The notes: generated from the sequence alone by a model not told the origin. DNA of 64,000 nucleotides from Phytoactinopolyspora halotolerans (GCF_010550675.1 NZ_JAAGOA010000009.1:1-64000), one strand, 5' to 3'; counted from the stretch's first letter, positions 42,265-53,680 are shown. Numbers and translations: made by a program.

Positions 42265-43973
42265 CGCGTTCCCCTCACGGAACGGCGCAGTCCCGTCGCA
42301 CGGTCGCCGGCGGCTGTGCCGCTACGGCCGGGGCGGATCTCGTCTCGCAAGGCGAGTGCGGCGGCCGGGAGGCTGGCCAGCAGCACCAGAGTCAGTGCAG
42401 GCGCCGCCGCCCGGCCGTAGAAGTTGTCCGTCGTCGCACTCCACACCTGGGTCGCCAGCGTCGAGAATCCGGTCGGAGCGAGCATGAGCGTGGCGGGGAG
42501 CTCTTTCATCACGGTCAGGAAGACCAGTGCGGCGGCCGTGGTGACACCGGGACGGGACAACGGCAGCACCACCCGCCGGAAGGTCTCACGGGGGCCGTGT
42601 CCGAGAGTGCGGGAGGCGTGTTCCCAGGCCGGATTGACCTGGCGGACCGAGGTGGCGATCGGTCCCACGGCGAGCGGCAGGAACATCACCACGTACGCGA
42701 CCACCAATGTCGCCATGGTCTGGTACAGCGCCGGCGCGTGCCGGGCTCCGAAAGAGACCAGGCCGAGCGCGACCACCACGCCCGGGAGCGCGTAGCCGAT
42801 CCAGGTGGCGGGCTCCAGCACCCGGGTGAGCGCGGTGGTGTGCCGGGCGGTGAGGATCGCCACCGGCCAAGCCGCCACAACGGCCACGGCCGTACCCCAG
42901 CCGGCGGCCTGCATGCTGTTCAGTACCAGTTCGCCCAAGCCGCCGAAGGCGTATCCGGCGCGGATCCCGCGCACCAGCCAGAGCACCATCACCGCGACCG
43001 GCAGCACGGCACCGAGGACGAACACCGCGACTGCGCCGGCGCAGGCCGGCCACCGCCAGCGCCCCAGTGGAACGGTGCGCACGTATCGGGCCCCGGCATG
43101 CGTGTGCGCGGCCGCCGCGCGCCTGGTTCTCATCTCCGCGATGAGGACGGCGACGGCCAGGACGACGAGCAGCAGCGCCAGCACCGCGGCGGCCGACCGG
43201 TCGATGAGGCCGTAGCGGACGTAGATGACGCGGGTGAACGCATCGAACCTCAGCATCGACACCGCGCCGAAGTCGCTGAGGGTGTACAGCGCGACCAGCA
43301 GACCGCCGGCGGCGAGCGCGGGTCGCAACGCGGGCACCAGCACCCGCCGGAAGGTCCCGGCAGCGGACTGGCCTAGCGTGCGGCTGGCTTCCTCGGCGCT
43401 GGGATCCATCCGGCGCAGCGCCGCCCGCACGGTCAGGAACACGTACGGATACGAGATGACGGTGAGTACCGCCCAGGCACCCCAGAAGCCGTAGATCGAC
43501 GGGAGCCTGTCCACACCCAGCGGCTCCAGCCAGCCTTGCACCAGTCCGCGAGGTCCGAGCAGAGACACGTACGCGTAGGCCGCGACGTATGACGGCAACG
43601 CCAGTGGCAGCGCCAGCAGCACGGTCAGCAGCCCGCGGGCGGGGACGTCGGTGCGGACCGTGAGCCATGCCAGCGGCGCCCCGACCGCGATGGCGCCGAC
43701 GGTGACGGCGGCGGTGAGCCCGGCCGTGTTCAGCAGCACCTCGTACGTGCGGGCGTGGCCGAGCACGTCCCACGCCGTCGCCTGTCCGCCCTCGGCAGCG
43801 CGGATGACCAGGTAGACGGCGGGAAGGACGGCGAGGGCGGCCACCGCGACCGCCGCCGCGGTCAGCAGGCCGCGTGCGGGCGCGCGGCCTGGCCACCTGC
43901 TCAGCGGCCTGCTCAGCCGCCGGGTCGTCTGCCGGGTCGTCTGCCGGGTGGACTGCCGGCGGGGCGCGTACAT
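42261..43973 (-). CDS. Ferric-iron-type ABC transporter permease (two fused domains)
   Basis: 570 residues with about twelve membrane helices. There are two coupling (EAA) motifs: ASRTLGQSAAGTFRRVLVPAL and ASRTLGHGPRETFRRVVLPLSRPG, which is the tandem arrangement of FbpB/SfuB. The N-terminus has a repeated TRQTTRQTTRRLSRPLSR stretch of repetitive codons. The ATG at 43973 begins directly after the TAG of the binding-protein gene; the stop overlaps the fusion protein gene by four bases. The ATPase partner is probably the gene at 37812-38903. Confidence 0.92.
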   Translation of the reverse strand: MYAPRRQSTRQTTRQTTRRLSRPLSRWPGRAPARGLLTAAAVAVAALAVLPAVYLVIRAAEGGQATAWDVLGHARTYEVLLNTAGLTAAVTVGAIAVGAPLAWLTVRTDVPARGLLTVLLALPLALPSYVAAYAYVSLLGPRGLVQGWLEPLGVDRLPSIYGFWGAWAVLTVISYPYVFLTVRAALRRMDPSAEEASRTLGQSAAGTFRRVLVPALRPALAAGGLLVALYTLSDFGAVSMLRFDAFTRVIYVRYGLIDRSAAAVLALLLVVLAVAVLIAEMRTRRAAAAHTHAGARYVRTVPLGRWRWPACAGAVAVFVLGAVLPVAVMVLWLVRGIRAGYAFGGLGELVLNSMQAAGWGTAVAVVAAWPVAILTARHTTALTRVLEPATWIGYALPGVVVALGLVSFGARHAPALYQTMATLVVAYVVMFLPLAVGPIATSVRQVNPAWEHASRTLGHGPRETFRRVVLPLSRPGVTTAAALVFLTVMKELPATLMLAPTGFSTLATQVWSATTDNFYGRAAAPALTLVLLASLPAAALALRDEIRPGRSGTAAGDRATGLRRSVRGTR

Positions 43974-45008
43974 CTAGAGCACCCCGGTCTCCTGCAGCAG
44001 GTCGAGCGTGCCGCTGAGGTCCTCGAGCTGAGCGAGGTCGATGGAGGGTGGGGTGAGTGAGGCCAGCTCCGGCATCCCTTCCGGCTGGGCCACGCCGTCC
44101 GCCAGCGGGAACTCCGAGGTCTCTGTGGCGAAGTACGTCTGCCCGGTATCGCTCAGAAGGAACTCGACGAACCGGGTGGCCGCGTCGGTCGCGTCCGACT
44201 CGGCGAGGATTCCGGCGCCTGCGACGTTGACCAGCGCGCCGACGTCACCTCCGCCGTAGAACTTGTTGGCCGCCGGAAGGTCCGGCTGCTCTTCCAGCTT
44301 CGGGTACAGGTAGTAGTGGTTGACCAGGCCGGCGTCGACTTCCCCGTTGGCGACGGCGTCGACGATGGCGATGTTGTTCTCGTACACCTGGGTGCCGTTG
44401 TCCCGCATGGCCTCGAGCCAGGCCCGGGTGGCGTCCTCGCCTTCGAGGACCCGCATCGCGGTGACGAACGCCTGGAAACTGGCGTTGGACGGCGCCCAGC
44501 CGATCCGGCCCTCCCAACCCGGGTCGGTGAACTCGGCGACCGTCTCGGGGAGCTCGTCCTCGGTGAGCCGGTCGGTGTTGTAGACAACCACCCGGGACCG
44601 TCCGGACAGCCCTACCCAGTCGCCGTCCGCCGAGCGATACGCCGGGTCCACCTGGTCGAGGAGGTCGGCCGGCAGCGGCGCGAACGCGCCGGTGGACGAC
44701 ACTTCGCCCAGTGCGCCGGCGTCTTGGGCGAGGAACACGTCGGCCGGGGTGTTGGAGCCCTCATCCAAGATCTGCGCGGCCATCTCGGCGGTGTTGCCGT
44801 AGCGCACATCGACGCTGAGACCGCTCTCCTCCTCGAACTGCTCGATGATGGGTCCGACGAGCGACTCTCCGCGGCCGGAGTAGACCGTCAGGTCGGCGTC
44901 GTCGGAGCCGCACGCGGTCACCGCTGGGAGGAGAACGAGCGTACCCACCAGCCCTCTCATGGTCAGCCCGGTGATGGCGGTCCTTCTGGTCGCACCTCTG
45001 GCGCGCAT
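43974..45008 (-). CDS. Ferric-iron-type substrate-binding lipoprotein (FbpA/FutA type)
   Basis: 344 residues from ATG 45008, which follows GGAGGT by six bases. The lipobox is LPAVTAC with Cys33. The mature part shows LTVYSGRGESLVGPIIEQFEEESG, SDVRYGNTAEMAAQI, SGRSRVVVYNTD and NHYYLYPKL; the tandem tyrosines are the classic ferric-ion ligands of FbpA-like proteins. It delivers iron to the permease encoded next in the operon. The upstream region has an IdeR-like box 145 bp away. Confidence 0.93.
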   Translation of the reverse strand: MRARGATRRTAITGLTMRGLVGTLVLLPAVTACGSDDADLTVYSGRGESLVGPIIEQFEEESGLSVDVRYGNTAEMAAQILDEGSNTPADVFLAQDAGALGEVSSTGAFAPLPADLLDQVDPAYRSADGDWVGLSGRSRVVVYNTDRLTEDELPETVAEFTDPGWEGRIGWAPSNASFQAFVTAMRVLEGEDATRAWLEAMRDNGTQVYENNIAIVDAVANGEVDAGLVNHYYLYPKLEEQPDLPAANKFYGGGDVGALVNVAGAGILAESDATDAATRFVEFLLSDTGQTYFATETSEFPLADGVAQPEGMPELASLTPPSIDLAQLEDLSGTLDLLQETGVL

Positions 45009-45152
45009 TGCGGTACCTCCGCGACAGTTCTGCGTCGGCGCAGCGCGCGCCCACGCAGAAGCGAATACGTGCATCCCTACGTTGTGCCGACCCTTGATGG
45101 CCGTCGTCCGTCGACGGCTCTATCGACGCGACGAAGGCCCAGCGCAAACCAT

Positions 45153-45196
45153 TTAGGTGAGGCTTACCGTAGCGAATTTCGGTAAGCCTTGCCAAA
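45153..45196 (-). promoter_or_regulatory. IdeR/DtxR-type iron box and adjacent half-matching copy
   Basis: TTAGGTGAGGCTTACCGTA (45153-45171) matches 15 of 19 bases of the DtxR/IdeR consensus TTAGGTTAGGCTAACCTAA. A second copy at 45178-45196 matches 13 of 19. The two are linked by a perfect 10-bp inverted repeat, AGGCTTACCG (45160-45169) and CGGTAAGCCT (45180-45189). It lies 145 bp upstream of the binding-protein start, so under iron sufficiency the minus-strand operon would be repressed. Confidence 0.7.
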
Positions 45197-45235
45197 CTGA
45201 CACATGGTGCCTCAGTTGCGCCTGCCTGCGGACTT

Positions 45236-45295
45236 CTTGAGGGAGGTGACGCGTGGCGTCCCGTGACAGCGCCGCATCCGTGACCTCCCTTCAAG
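45236..45295. other. Hairpin upstream of the esterase gene
   Basis: CTTGA-GGGAGGT (45236-45247) pairs with ACCTCCC-TTCAAG (45283-45295) with one bulged base. It lies between the iron box and the plus-strand esterase start at 45359. Role unclear. Confidence 0.4.
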
Positions 45296-45358
45296 AGGTC
45301 GGCGGCTCGATGATGTCCCTCAGGAAGTCGGCGCCCGTGATGATGCGAGAATCAAGCC

Positions 45359-46279
45359 GTGATCAACGCTGGCGACCGGACGTCGCTTGATGTCGTGACC
45401 GTCCGGCACCGGCATGCGGAATGGCCTGTCCTGGTGCGTCATCCGCGGCTGCGGCCCGGGGAGCATCCGTCGGGCCTGGTCATCGAGTTGCACGGCAGTC
45501 AGAGCGACGCGCGGACGCAGATGGCGCTCAGCGGTCTGCACGACGTCGCGGACGCGGAACGGTTCGTGGTGGCGGCGCCGCAGGGTGCGCTGCGGATGCC
45601 CGGGGACACGGACCCGGACGGCGGGTGGGGATGGAACGTGCCGGGCGTTCCGACCACGGCGGGCGACCTGCCACCGGCGGATGCGCGCGACGACGTCGGC
45701 TTCCTCATGCGGGTGATCGACGAGATATGTGTCCGGGCCGACGTTCGCAAGCGCGCGGCGTGGATGGCCGGGTTCTCCGGCGGAGCGCGGATGGCGGCGG
45801 CGTTCGCGGTCCGGCATCCCGAGCGTGTCACGGCACTCGCCGCCGTCGCCGGTCTGCGGGCGGGCCGCCCCCGGCCGGACGATCCCAGCGCGCCGGATCC
45901 CACGGACTTCCCGTCCGGCCCGCCCGTCCCGGTGGTGGCGTTCCATGGGACCGGCGACCCGGTCAACGCCTACGACGGCGACGGCAGCCTTCGGTGGGGC
46001 TACCCGGTCGAGGTCGCCGCGCGTACCTGGGCACGGCGCAACGGTGCCGTGCAGGATGCCGGCCGTCGCTCGATCGCCCCCGGTGTCAGCAGGATCCGCT
46101 ACAGCGGCCGTGATGCCCGATCGGAGGTCATGCTCTACGTCACCGCGGGCGATGGACATACCTGGCCGGGGAGTTCGATCGACATGGCCATGGACGGACT
46201 CGGAAGCAAGACGGAGTCGATCAGCGCCACGACCGAGATCCGTGCCTTCTTCCGTCGCCACGGCCCGGACGCTCCTTGA
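45359..46279 (+). CDS. Secretion-independent alpha/beta-hydrolase, polyhydroxybutyrate-depolymerase/feruloyl-esterase type
   Basis: 306 residues from GTG 45359. LVIELHGSQSD is the oxyanion region, AGFSGGARMAAAFA the nucleophile elbow (Ser), AFHGTGDPVNAYDG probably carries the Asp, and TAGDGHTWPG the His. The family (LpqC/Fae-like) cleaves ester bonds of polymers. No export signal is visible, so a cytoplasmic role is likely. It is the last plus-strand gene of the insert before ruvC, divergent from the iron operon. Because siderophore esterases are alpha/beta-hydrolases, a link with iron release is imaginable but not shown. Confidence 0.82.
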   Translation: MINAGDRTSLDVVTVRHRHAEWPVLVRHPRLRPGEHPSGLVIELHGSQSDARTQMALSGLHDVADAERFVVAAPQGALRMPGDTDPDGGWGWNVPGVPTTAGDLPPADARDDVGFLMRVIDEICVRADVRKRAAWMAGFSGGARMAAAFAVRHPERVTALAAVAGLRAGRPRPDDPSAPDPTDFPSGPPVPVVAFHGTGDPVNAYDGDGSLRWGYPVEVAARTWARRNGAVQDAGRRSIAPGVSRIRYSGRDARSEVMLYVTAGDGHTWPGSSIDMAMDGLGSKTESISATTEIRAFFRRHGPDAP

Positions 46280-46351
46280 AGCGTGCGTCGCGCCTACTCG
46301 TGTCGGCGCGTCGCTGGGGGACGAGGTGATCCTTGCGAGTAAGGTAAGGCC

Positions 46352-46365
46352 CGAACTAGTGTTCG
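46352..46365 (+). promoter_or_regulatory. LexA (SOS) box upstream of ruvC
   Basis: CGAACTAGTGTTCG, with arms CCGAAC and GTTCGG perfectly inverted at 46351-46366. It matches the gram-positive SOS consensus CGAACRNRYGTTCG at all but one position. It lies 90 bp before the ruvC start. In mycobacteria ruvC belongs to the LexA regulon. Confidence 0.7.
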
Positions 46366-46455
46366 GCGTCGTTTGGCGGTGCACACGGCTGAGCCGCCAG
46401 GACGCCGGACTGTCCATATGAGCAGAAATCTGAACGACAGGGGAGTGCGGGTCGC

Positions 46456-46971
46456 ATGCGTGTTCTCGGCGTTGACCCGGGGCTGACCCGATGCGGGATC
46501 GGCGTCGTGGAGGGGTCTCCAGGTCGGCCGCTCCGGCTGGTCGACGTGAGCGTCATCCGCACCCCGGCCGCTGCCGACCTGGGGGAGCGGTTGCTCCGTA
46601 TCGAGGTCAAGCTGGACGAGTGGATATCGCAGTATGCGCCGGACGCGGTGGCGGTCGAGCGGGTCTTCAGCCAGCACAACGTCCGCACGGTGATGGGAAC
46701 GGCACAGGCCAGTGGCGTCGCCGCTTTGGTCGCGGCGCGGCGCGGCCTGACCGTCGCGATGCATACGCCGAGCGAGGTGAAAGCGGCGGTGAGCGGGAAC
46801 GGCCGGGCCGACAAGGAGCAGGTGGCGTTCATGGTGATGCGGCTGCTCCGGTTGGAGAGCAAACCTGCTCCGGCGGACGCCTCCGATGCGCTGGCGCTGG
46901 CGATCTGTCAGGTCTGGCGGGGTGGTGCGGCGAACCGGCTGGCTGCCGCGGTGAACGGGGCCCGACGGTGA
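46456..46971 (+). CDS. ruvC: Holliday junction resolvase RuvC
   Basis: 171 residues. It carries [17 protein letters not shown] (first acidic residue), [23 protein letters not shown] (Glu), [20 protein letters not shown] and [12 protein letters not shown] (final acidic pair). It nicks Holliday junctions symmetrically together with RuvAB, encoded just downstream. Promoter carries a LexA box. Confidence 0.97.
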   Translation: MRVLGVDPGLTRCGIGVVEGSPGRPLRLVDVSVIRTPAAADLGERLLRIEVKLDEWISQYAPDAVAVERVFSQHNVRTVMGTAQASGVAALVAARRGLTVAMHTPSEVKAAVSGNGRADKEQVAFMVMRLLRLESKPAPADASDALALAICQVWRGGAANRLAAAVNGARR

Positions 46972-47002
46972 GCGGCGTCCGACGGTGAATGGGGTGAGGT
47001 AG

Positions 47003-47614
47003 TTGATCGCGTTCGTGCGCGGAACAGTGGCGAGTGTCCGGCCCACCGAGGCGGTCCTCGACGTCGGAGGCATCGGGCTGGCGCTGCACTGCACCCCGTC
47101 GACCACGGCCGAGCTGCGTACGGGCAGTGAGGCGCAGTTATCGGCCAGCCTGGTCGTGCGGGAGGACTCGCTCACCCTGTACGGGTTCGCCACCGACGAC
47201 GAGCGTGCGGTCTTCGAACAGTTGCAGACGGCCAGCGGCGTCGGCCCCCGGCTGGCACAGGCGATGCTCTCCGTGCACTCGCCGGACGATCTGCGCCGGG
47301 CGGTGGCCACGGAAGACCTCGCAGCGCTGACCAAGGTGCCGGGGATCGGCAAAAAGGGTGCGCAGCGCATCGTCATCGAGCTCAAGGACAAGCTGGGAGC
47401 CGCCGCCGGCGGGCCCGCCGGCACGAGTTCCATCGCCGCCGCGCCCGCGGGTGGCTGGCAGGAACAGGTGCGCACGGCGCTGCTCGGGCTGGGCTGGTCG
47501 GCCCGGGATGCGGACGCGGCCGTGGACCAGGTCGCCCCGCTCGCAGCGGAGAACGGCCACGCTGCGGACGTGCCGTCGTTGTTGAAGGCGGCGCTGCGTA
47601 CGCTGGCGAAGTGA
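47003..47614 (+). CDS. ruvA: Holliday junction branch-migration protein RuvA
   Basis: 203 residues. It begins with TTG (47003) read as Met: [26 protein letters not shown] is the OB domain, followed by [15 protein letters not shown] and [23 protein letters not shown] helix-hairpin-helix motifs and a C-terminal domain ([21 protein letters not shown]) that contacts RuvB. GTGAGG lies just before the start. A Gly/Ala-rich linker is at 135-150. Confidence 0.96.
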   Translation: MIAFVRGTVASVRPTEAVLDVGGIGLALHCTPSTTAELRTGSEAQLSASLVVREDSLTLYGFATDDERAVFEQLQTASGVGPRLAQAMLSVHSPDDLRRAVATEDLAALTKVPGIGKKGAQRIVIELKDKLGAAAGGPAGTSSIAAAPAGGWQEQVRTALLGLGWSARDADAAVDQVAPLAAENGHAADVPSLLKAALRTLAK

Positions 47615-47636
47615 TGCGCAGCGAGAGGTTTCGCCG

Positions 47637-48719
47637 ATGAGCATGTTCGACGAGTCCGAGCAAGTGGACGCCCGCCTCGTCGGCGGCGGAGCGGATGCCG
47701 ACGAGCGGGCGGTGGAGGCCGCGCTGCGGCCGCGCACGCTGGGCGAATTCATCGGCCAGGAGCGGCTGCGGGAGCAGCTGTCGCTGGTGTTGGACGCCGC
47801 GCGCGGGCGCGGGCGTAGCGCTGACCACATTCTGCTCTCCGGACCGCCCGGACTGGGCAAGACCACCCTGGCGATGATCGTCGCCACCGAGATGGGGGTG
47901 CCGCTGCGGATCACCAGCGGTCCGGCGATCCAGCACGCGGGTGATCTCGCTGCCATCCTCTCTTCGATCAGCGAGGGCGAGGTGCTGTTCTTCGACGAGA
48001 TCCATCGCACGGCGAGGCCCGCTGAGGAGTTGCTGTACACCGCGATGGAGGACTTCCGGGTGGACGTGGTGGTCGGCAAGGGGCCGGGTGCGACCGCCAT
48101 TCCGCTCGAGCTGCCTCCGTTCACACTGGTGGGCGCGACCACGCGTACCGGACTGCTGCCCGGGCCGCTGCGCGACCGCTTCGGGTTCACCGGGCATCTG
48201 GAGCTGTATGAGCCCAAGGAGCTCGAGCAGGTGCTGTACCGGTCGGCCGGGCTGCTCTCGGTCGAGCTGCGCGAGGACGGAGCGCGAGAGATCGCGGGCC
48301 GGTCCCGCGGAACGCCACGCATCGCGAACCGGCTGCTGCGGCGGGTACGAGACTTCGCCGAGGTCCGCGCCGACGCGGTGGTGACCGGCGACATCGCTCG
48401 CGCCGCGCTGGAGGTGTTCGAGGTCGACGAGATCGGCCTGGACCGGCTCGACCGGGCCGTGCTGGCCGCGCTGTGCAAGAACTTCGGCGGCGGACCTGTC
48501 GGCCTCGGCACGCTCGCCGTCGCCGTCGCGGAGGAGCGGGAGACGGTCGAGGAGGTGGCCGAGCCGTTCCTGGTCCGTGCCGGCCTGCTGGCGCGCACTC
48601 CGCGCGGACGGGTAGCGACGCCGGCGGCCTGGGCTCACCTGGGCATGACGGTCCCGCAGCACGCTCCGTTCTCCACCAACGCCGAACCGGATCTGTTCAG
48701 CGTCGCCGACGGTGAGTGA
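47637..48719 (+). CDS. ruvB: Holliday junction branch-migration ATPase RuvB
   Basis: 360 residues. Walker [18 protein letters not shown], Walker [20 protein letters not shown], sensor 1 [18 protein letters not shown] and the C-terminal winged helix with [13 protein letters not shown] are intact. Normal length. Starts 22 bp after ruvA; a second ATG lies two codons later. A small ACCCAG/CTGGGT hairpin at 48749-48768 follows. Confidence 0.97.
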   Translation: MSMFDESEQVDARLVGGGADADERAVEAALRPRTLGEFIGQERLREQLSLVLDAARGRGRSADHILLSGPPGLGKTTLAMIVATEMGVPLRITSGPAIQHAGDLAAILSSISEGEVLFFDEIHRTARPAEELLYTAMEDFRVDVVVGKGPGATAIPLELPPFTLVGATTRTGLLPGPLRDRFGFTGHLELYEPKELEQVLYRSAGLLSVELREDGAREIAGRSRGTPRIANRLLRRVRDFAEVRADAVVTGDIARAALEVFEVDEIGLDRLDRAVLAALCKNFGGGPVGLGTLAVAVAEERETVEEVAEPFLVRAGLLARTPRGRVATPAAWAHLGMTVPQHAPFSTNAEPDLFSVADGE

Positions 48720-48832
48720 GCGATATCGAGCTCTTCGCCGCAACTAGCACCCAGGTTCTACACTGGGTGGTGAACAGGGACTAGAATCGCGCGAACGTCC
48801 CGCAAACCCCTATCTAAGGAAGCTCGTCAGTT

Positions 48833-49225
48833 ATGGACTTGCTGCTGCTCCCACTTCTGCTCATTGCAGTCTTCTACTTCCTCCTCATCCGGCCGCAGCA
48901 GAAACAGCGGCGGCAGATGGCGGAGATGCAGCGGGAACTTGCCGTGGGCAGCAAGGTCATGACCACAGCCGGGCTGATCGCCACTGTGGCGGCCATCAAT
49001 GAGGAAGACGACCAGGTGGAGCTCGAGGTGTCGCCTGGTGTCACCAACGTGTACGTCCGTCGTGCCATCGCGCGCGTGATCGACAGCCCGGTCACCGACG
49101 ACGAGATCAGCGTGGACACGCCGGAAGGCGAGGCCGATGAGGCCATGGCCGAGGCAGACGACGCGACGCCGGACGCCGCGGAGAAGAAGCCGGAGAACCA
49201 GGCGAACGACGCCGAGTCACGCTGA
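48833..49225 (+). CDS. yajC: Preprotein translocase subunit YajC
   Basis: 130 residues. One N-terminal membrane helix (MDLLLLPLLLIAVFYFLLIRP), the conserved QKQRRQMAEMQRELAVGSKVMTTAGL, and an acidic C-terminal tail longer than in E. coli. It is normally part of the SecDF-YajC complex that assists SecYEG. Here apt begins 5 bp after its stop, and secD and secF, expected between the two, are absent. Confidence 0.95.
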   Translation: MDLLLLPLLLIAVFYFLLIRPQQKQRRQMAEMQRELAVGSKVMTTAGLIATVAAINEEDDQVELEVSPGVTNVYVRRAIARVIDSPVTDDEISVDTPEGEADEAMAEADDATPDAAEKKPENQANDAESR

Positions 49226-49230
49226 ATCAG

Positions 49231-49782
49231 ATGAGCGACGCACCAGCATCGGCGATCAGCGCCGCCGATCACGAGTTGCTGCTGTCGTATATCCGAGACG
49301 TCCCAGACTGGCCGGAGCCGGGCGTGATGTTCAAGGACATCACGCCGCTCCTGCGTCAGCCGGACGTGTTCGCCAAGACGGTTGATCTGCTGGCGGCGGC
49401 CGCGGACGGTCCGATCGACGCGGTGGTCGGCATCGAGGCTCGTGGGTTCATCCTGGGAGCCCCGGTGGCCAACCGGCTCGGTGCCGGTTTCGTGCCGGTG
49501 CGGAAGGAGGGCAAGCTGCCTTCCGACACGTCGTCCGCGAGTTATGAGCTGGAGTACGGCCAGGCGACGATCGAGGTCCACCGCGACGCGTTCACGGACG
49601 GTGAGCGGGTGCTCATCGTCGACGACGTGCTGGCGACGGGCGGGACGGTGCGGGCCACGGTCGATTTGGTCCGGGCCGCGGGCGCCGAGGTGGCCGCCGT
49701 GAGCATTCTGATGGAGCTGGGGTTCCTGCACGGCCGGAAGAAACTCCTGGACGTGGACGTACACGTTCTGCTGTCGCTGTGA
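49231..49782 (+). CDS. apt: Adenine phosphoribosyltransferase
   Basis: 183 residues. DWPEPGVMFKDITPLL, GIEARGFILGAPVANRLGAGFVPVRKEGKLP and the PRPP motif VLIVDDVLATGGTVRAT are all present. It salvages adenine to AMP. In many actinobacteria it stands between secF and relA; here it follows yajC directly. ATG at 49231. Confidence 0.97.
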   Translation: MSDAPASAISAADHELLLSYIRDVPDWPEPGVMFKDITPLLRQPDVFAKTVDLLAAAADGPIDAVVGIEARGFILGAPVANRLGAGFVPVRKEGKLPSDTSSASYELEYGQATIEVHRDAFTDGERVLIVDDVLATGGTVRATVDLVRAAGAEVAAVSILMELGFLHGRKKLLDVDVHVLLSL

Positions 49783-49874
49783 CAGCGTCTGCGTAGCCAT
49801 GTTTTGGACCGGTGGACTAGCCTGGAATCAGACGTCCGGTTCACCGAGGAAACATTAGGCGCCTACACTGTGTT

Positions 49875-49918
49875 GTCTCTCTCGTAGAGACACCGCGTTG
49901 CCTCTTCGTCAAGACGAA
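49875..49918 (+). other. Two small hairpins in the relA leader
   Basis: GTCTCT/AGAGAC (49875-49880, 49886-49891) and TTCGTC/GACGAA (49905-49910, 49913-49918). The second directly precedes the AAAGGGGG ribosome site of relA and could limit its access. No known riboswitch class is recognised. Confidence 0.35.
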
Positions 49919-49928
49919 AGGGGGTGCT

Positions 49929-52232
<2,304 letters not shown>

Positions 52233-52336
52233 GTGATCGTTCCGACCGAACGACATTGCGGTTGCCGGAGCGACCACAATGTCTTTCCGTAGGCGCTGGC
52301 GGGCGCCGGCGGCTCGCGGACGACGCAGGTGAGGTG

Positions 52337-53680
52337 TCAGCGCGCGAATTCGTCGCGGGCCTGGATGGCTTGGTCGAGCCAGGCCTTCCGCGCCTCCAGG
52401 GCCTCTTGCGCTTCGCGCAGCTTGCGCTCGTTGCCGGACGCGCGCGCCTTCTCCACCTGCCGTTCCAGGTCGGCGATCAGGTTCTGTAGCTGGTCGACCG
52501 TGTCCTGCGCGCGGGCATACGCCTCGGGGTTGCTGTGCTTCCACTCGGCCTGCTCGGCGTCACGGATGGCTTCTTCCACCCGACGCAACCGGCCCTCGAC
52601 GGAGCGCCGAGCGTCCCGCGGCACATAGCCGATCGCCTCCCAGCGCTCCTGGATGTCCCGGAGCTGGGCCCGGGCGGCCTTCCAATCCTGCACCGGCAGC
52701 AGTGCCTCGGCCTCGGTGAGCAGCGCCTCCTTCGCCTGAAGGTTGGCGTTCTCCTCGTCACTGCGCTGCGCCTGCTCGGCGGCGCGCGCATCGAAGAACG
52801 TGTCCTGCGCGGCGCGGAACCGCTTCCACAGCGTGTCCTCCACGTTGCGCGGCGCGGGCCCGGCCGCTTTCCACTGCGACATCAAGTCGCGGAACCGGCG
52901 CGAGGTCGGCCCCCAGTCGGTGGAGGTGGCCAGTTCCTCGGCCTCGGCGAGGATGCGCTCCTTCACCACGCGCGCGTTCTCCCGGCGCTCTGCCTGCTCG
53001 GCGAAGTGCGCCTTGCGTCGCCGCGTGTAATGGGTGCGCGCAGTCGAGAACCGGCGCCACAGGGCGTCGTCGGTCGCACGATTCAAGCGGGCGAGCGTCT
53101 TCCACTCGTCGAGCAGTGCGCGTAGCCGGTCCGCGCCGCCCCGCCAGTCGTTGCCTTCGGCGATCTCCTCCGCGGCGGCGGCGATCTCCTCCTTGCGCGC
53201 CTGTGCCTCTTCCTGAGCCTTCGCGCGGGCGGCCTTGCGCTCCGCGCGCCGCTGCGAGACGTGCTCCTCGACGGCGTCCAACCGGCGCGACAGGGCATCG
53301 AGATCGCCGACCGCCTTGGCGTCGGCGATCTGCTCGCGCAGCTTCCGCACGCTGGCGGCGGTCTCGTCCGGCGGCGCGGCTCCGGAGGTGAGACGCTGCT
53401 CGAGCAGGTCTACCTGAACCGCGAGATCGTCGAACTTCCGCCCGAAGAACGCCAGCGCCTGCTCCGGCTGGCCGACCTGCCAGGAACCGACGGAGCGTTC
53501 GCCCTGTGACGTTCGGACGAACACCTCACCCGTTGCGTCGACGCGCCCCCAGGCGTTGGACGCGACGGTCTCAGGCGCGGACTCTTCTGCTGGTTCCGGT
53601 GCCGGCGATTCCGGCGCGGTCTCGTCAGCGGTGGCCGCCTGGAGTGGTTCTGGCTCCTGGCTACCGGGGTTCTGCGTCAC
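52337..53680 (-). CDS. DUF349 domain-containing coiled-coil protein
   Basis: 447 residues from GTG 53680. A Pro/Glu-rich acidic N-terminus is followed by AWGRVDATGEVFVRTSQGERSVGSWQVG and long charged helices. DUF349 units are seen as repeats such as WRGGADRLRALLDEWKTLAR, WGPTSRRFRDLMSQWKAAG and WKAARAQLRDIQERWEAIGY, each ending in RxxEDxLWxRF-like segments. Such proteins are cytoplasmic; the function in actinobacteria is unknown. It converges with relA (104 bp apart) and diverges from the MBL hydrolase. Confidence 0.9.
   Translation of the reverse strand: MTQNPGSQEPEPLQAATADETAPESPAPEPAEESAPETVASNAWGRVDATGEVFVRTSQGERSVGSWQVGQPEQALAFFGRKFDDLAVQVDLLEQRLTSGAAPPDETAASVRKLREQIADAKAVGDLDALSRRLDAVEEHVSQRRAERKAARAKAQEEAQARKEEIAAAAEEIAEGNDWRGGADRLRALLDEWKTLARLNRATDDALWRRFSTARTHYTRRRKAHFAEQAERRENARVVKERILAEAEELATSTDWGPTSRRFRDLMSQWKAAGPAPRNVEDTLWKRFRAAQDTFFDARAAEQAQRSDEENANLQAKEALLTEAEALLPVQDWKAARAQLRDIQERWEAIGYVPRDARRSVEGRLRRVEEAIRDAEQAEWKHSNPEAYARAQDTVDQLQNLIADLERQVEKARASGNERKLREAQEALEARKAWLDQAIQARDEFAR

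Noticed and set aside
46339-46355. Second iron box (AAGGTAAGG...) before ruvC
   Set aside because: Only one half resembles the IdeR consensus; the region is better explained by the LexA box beside it.
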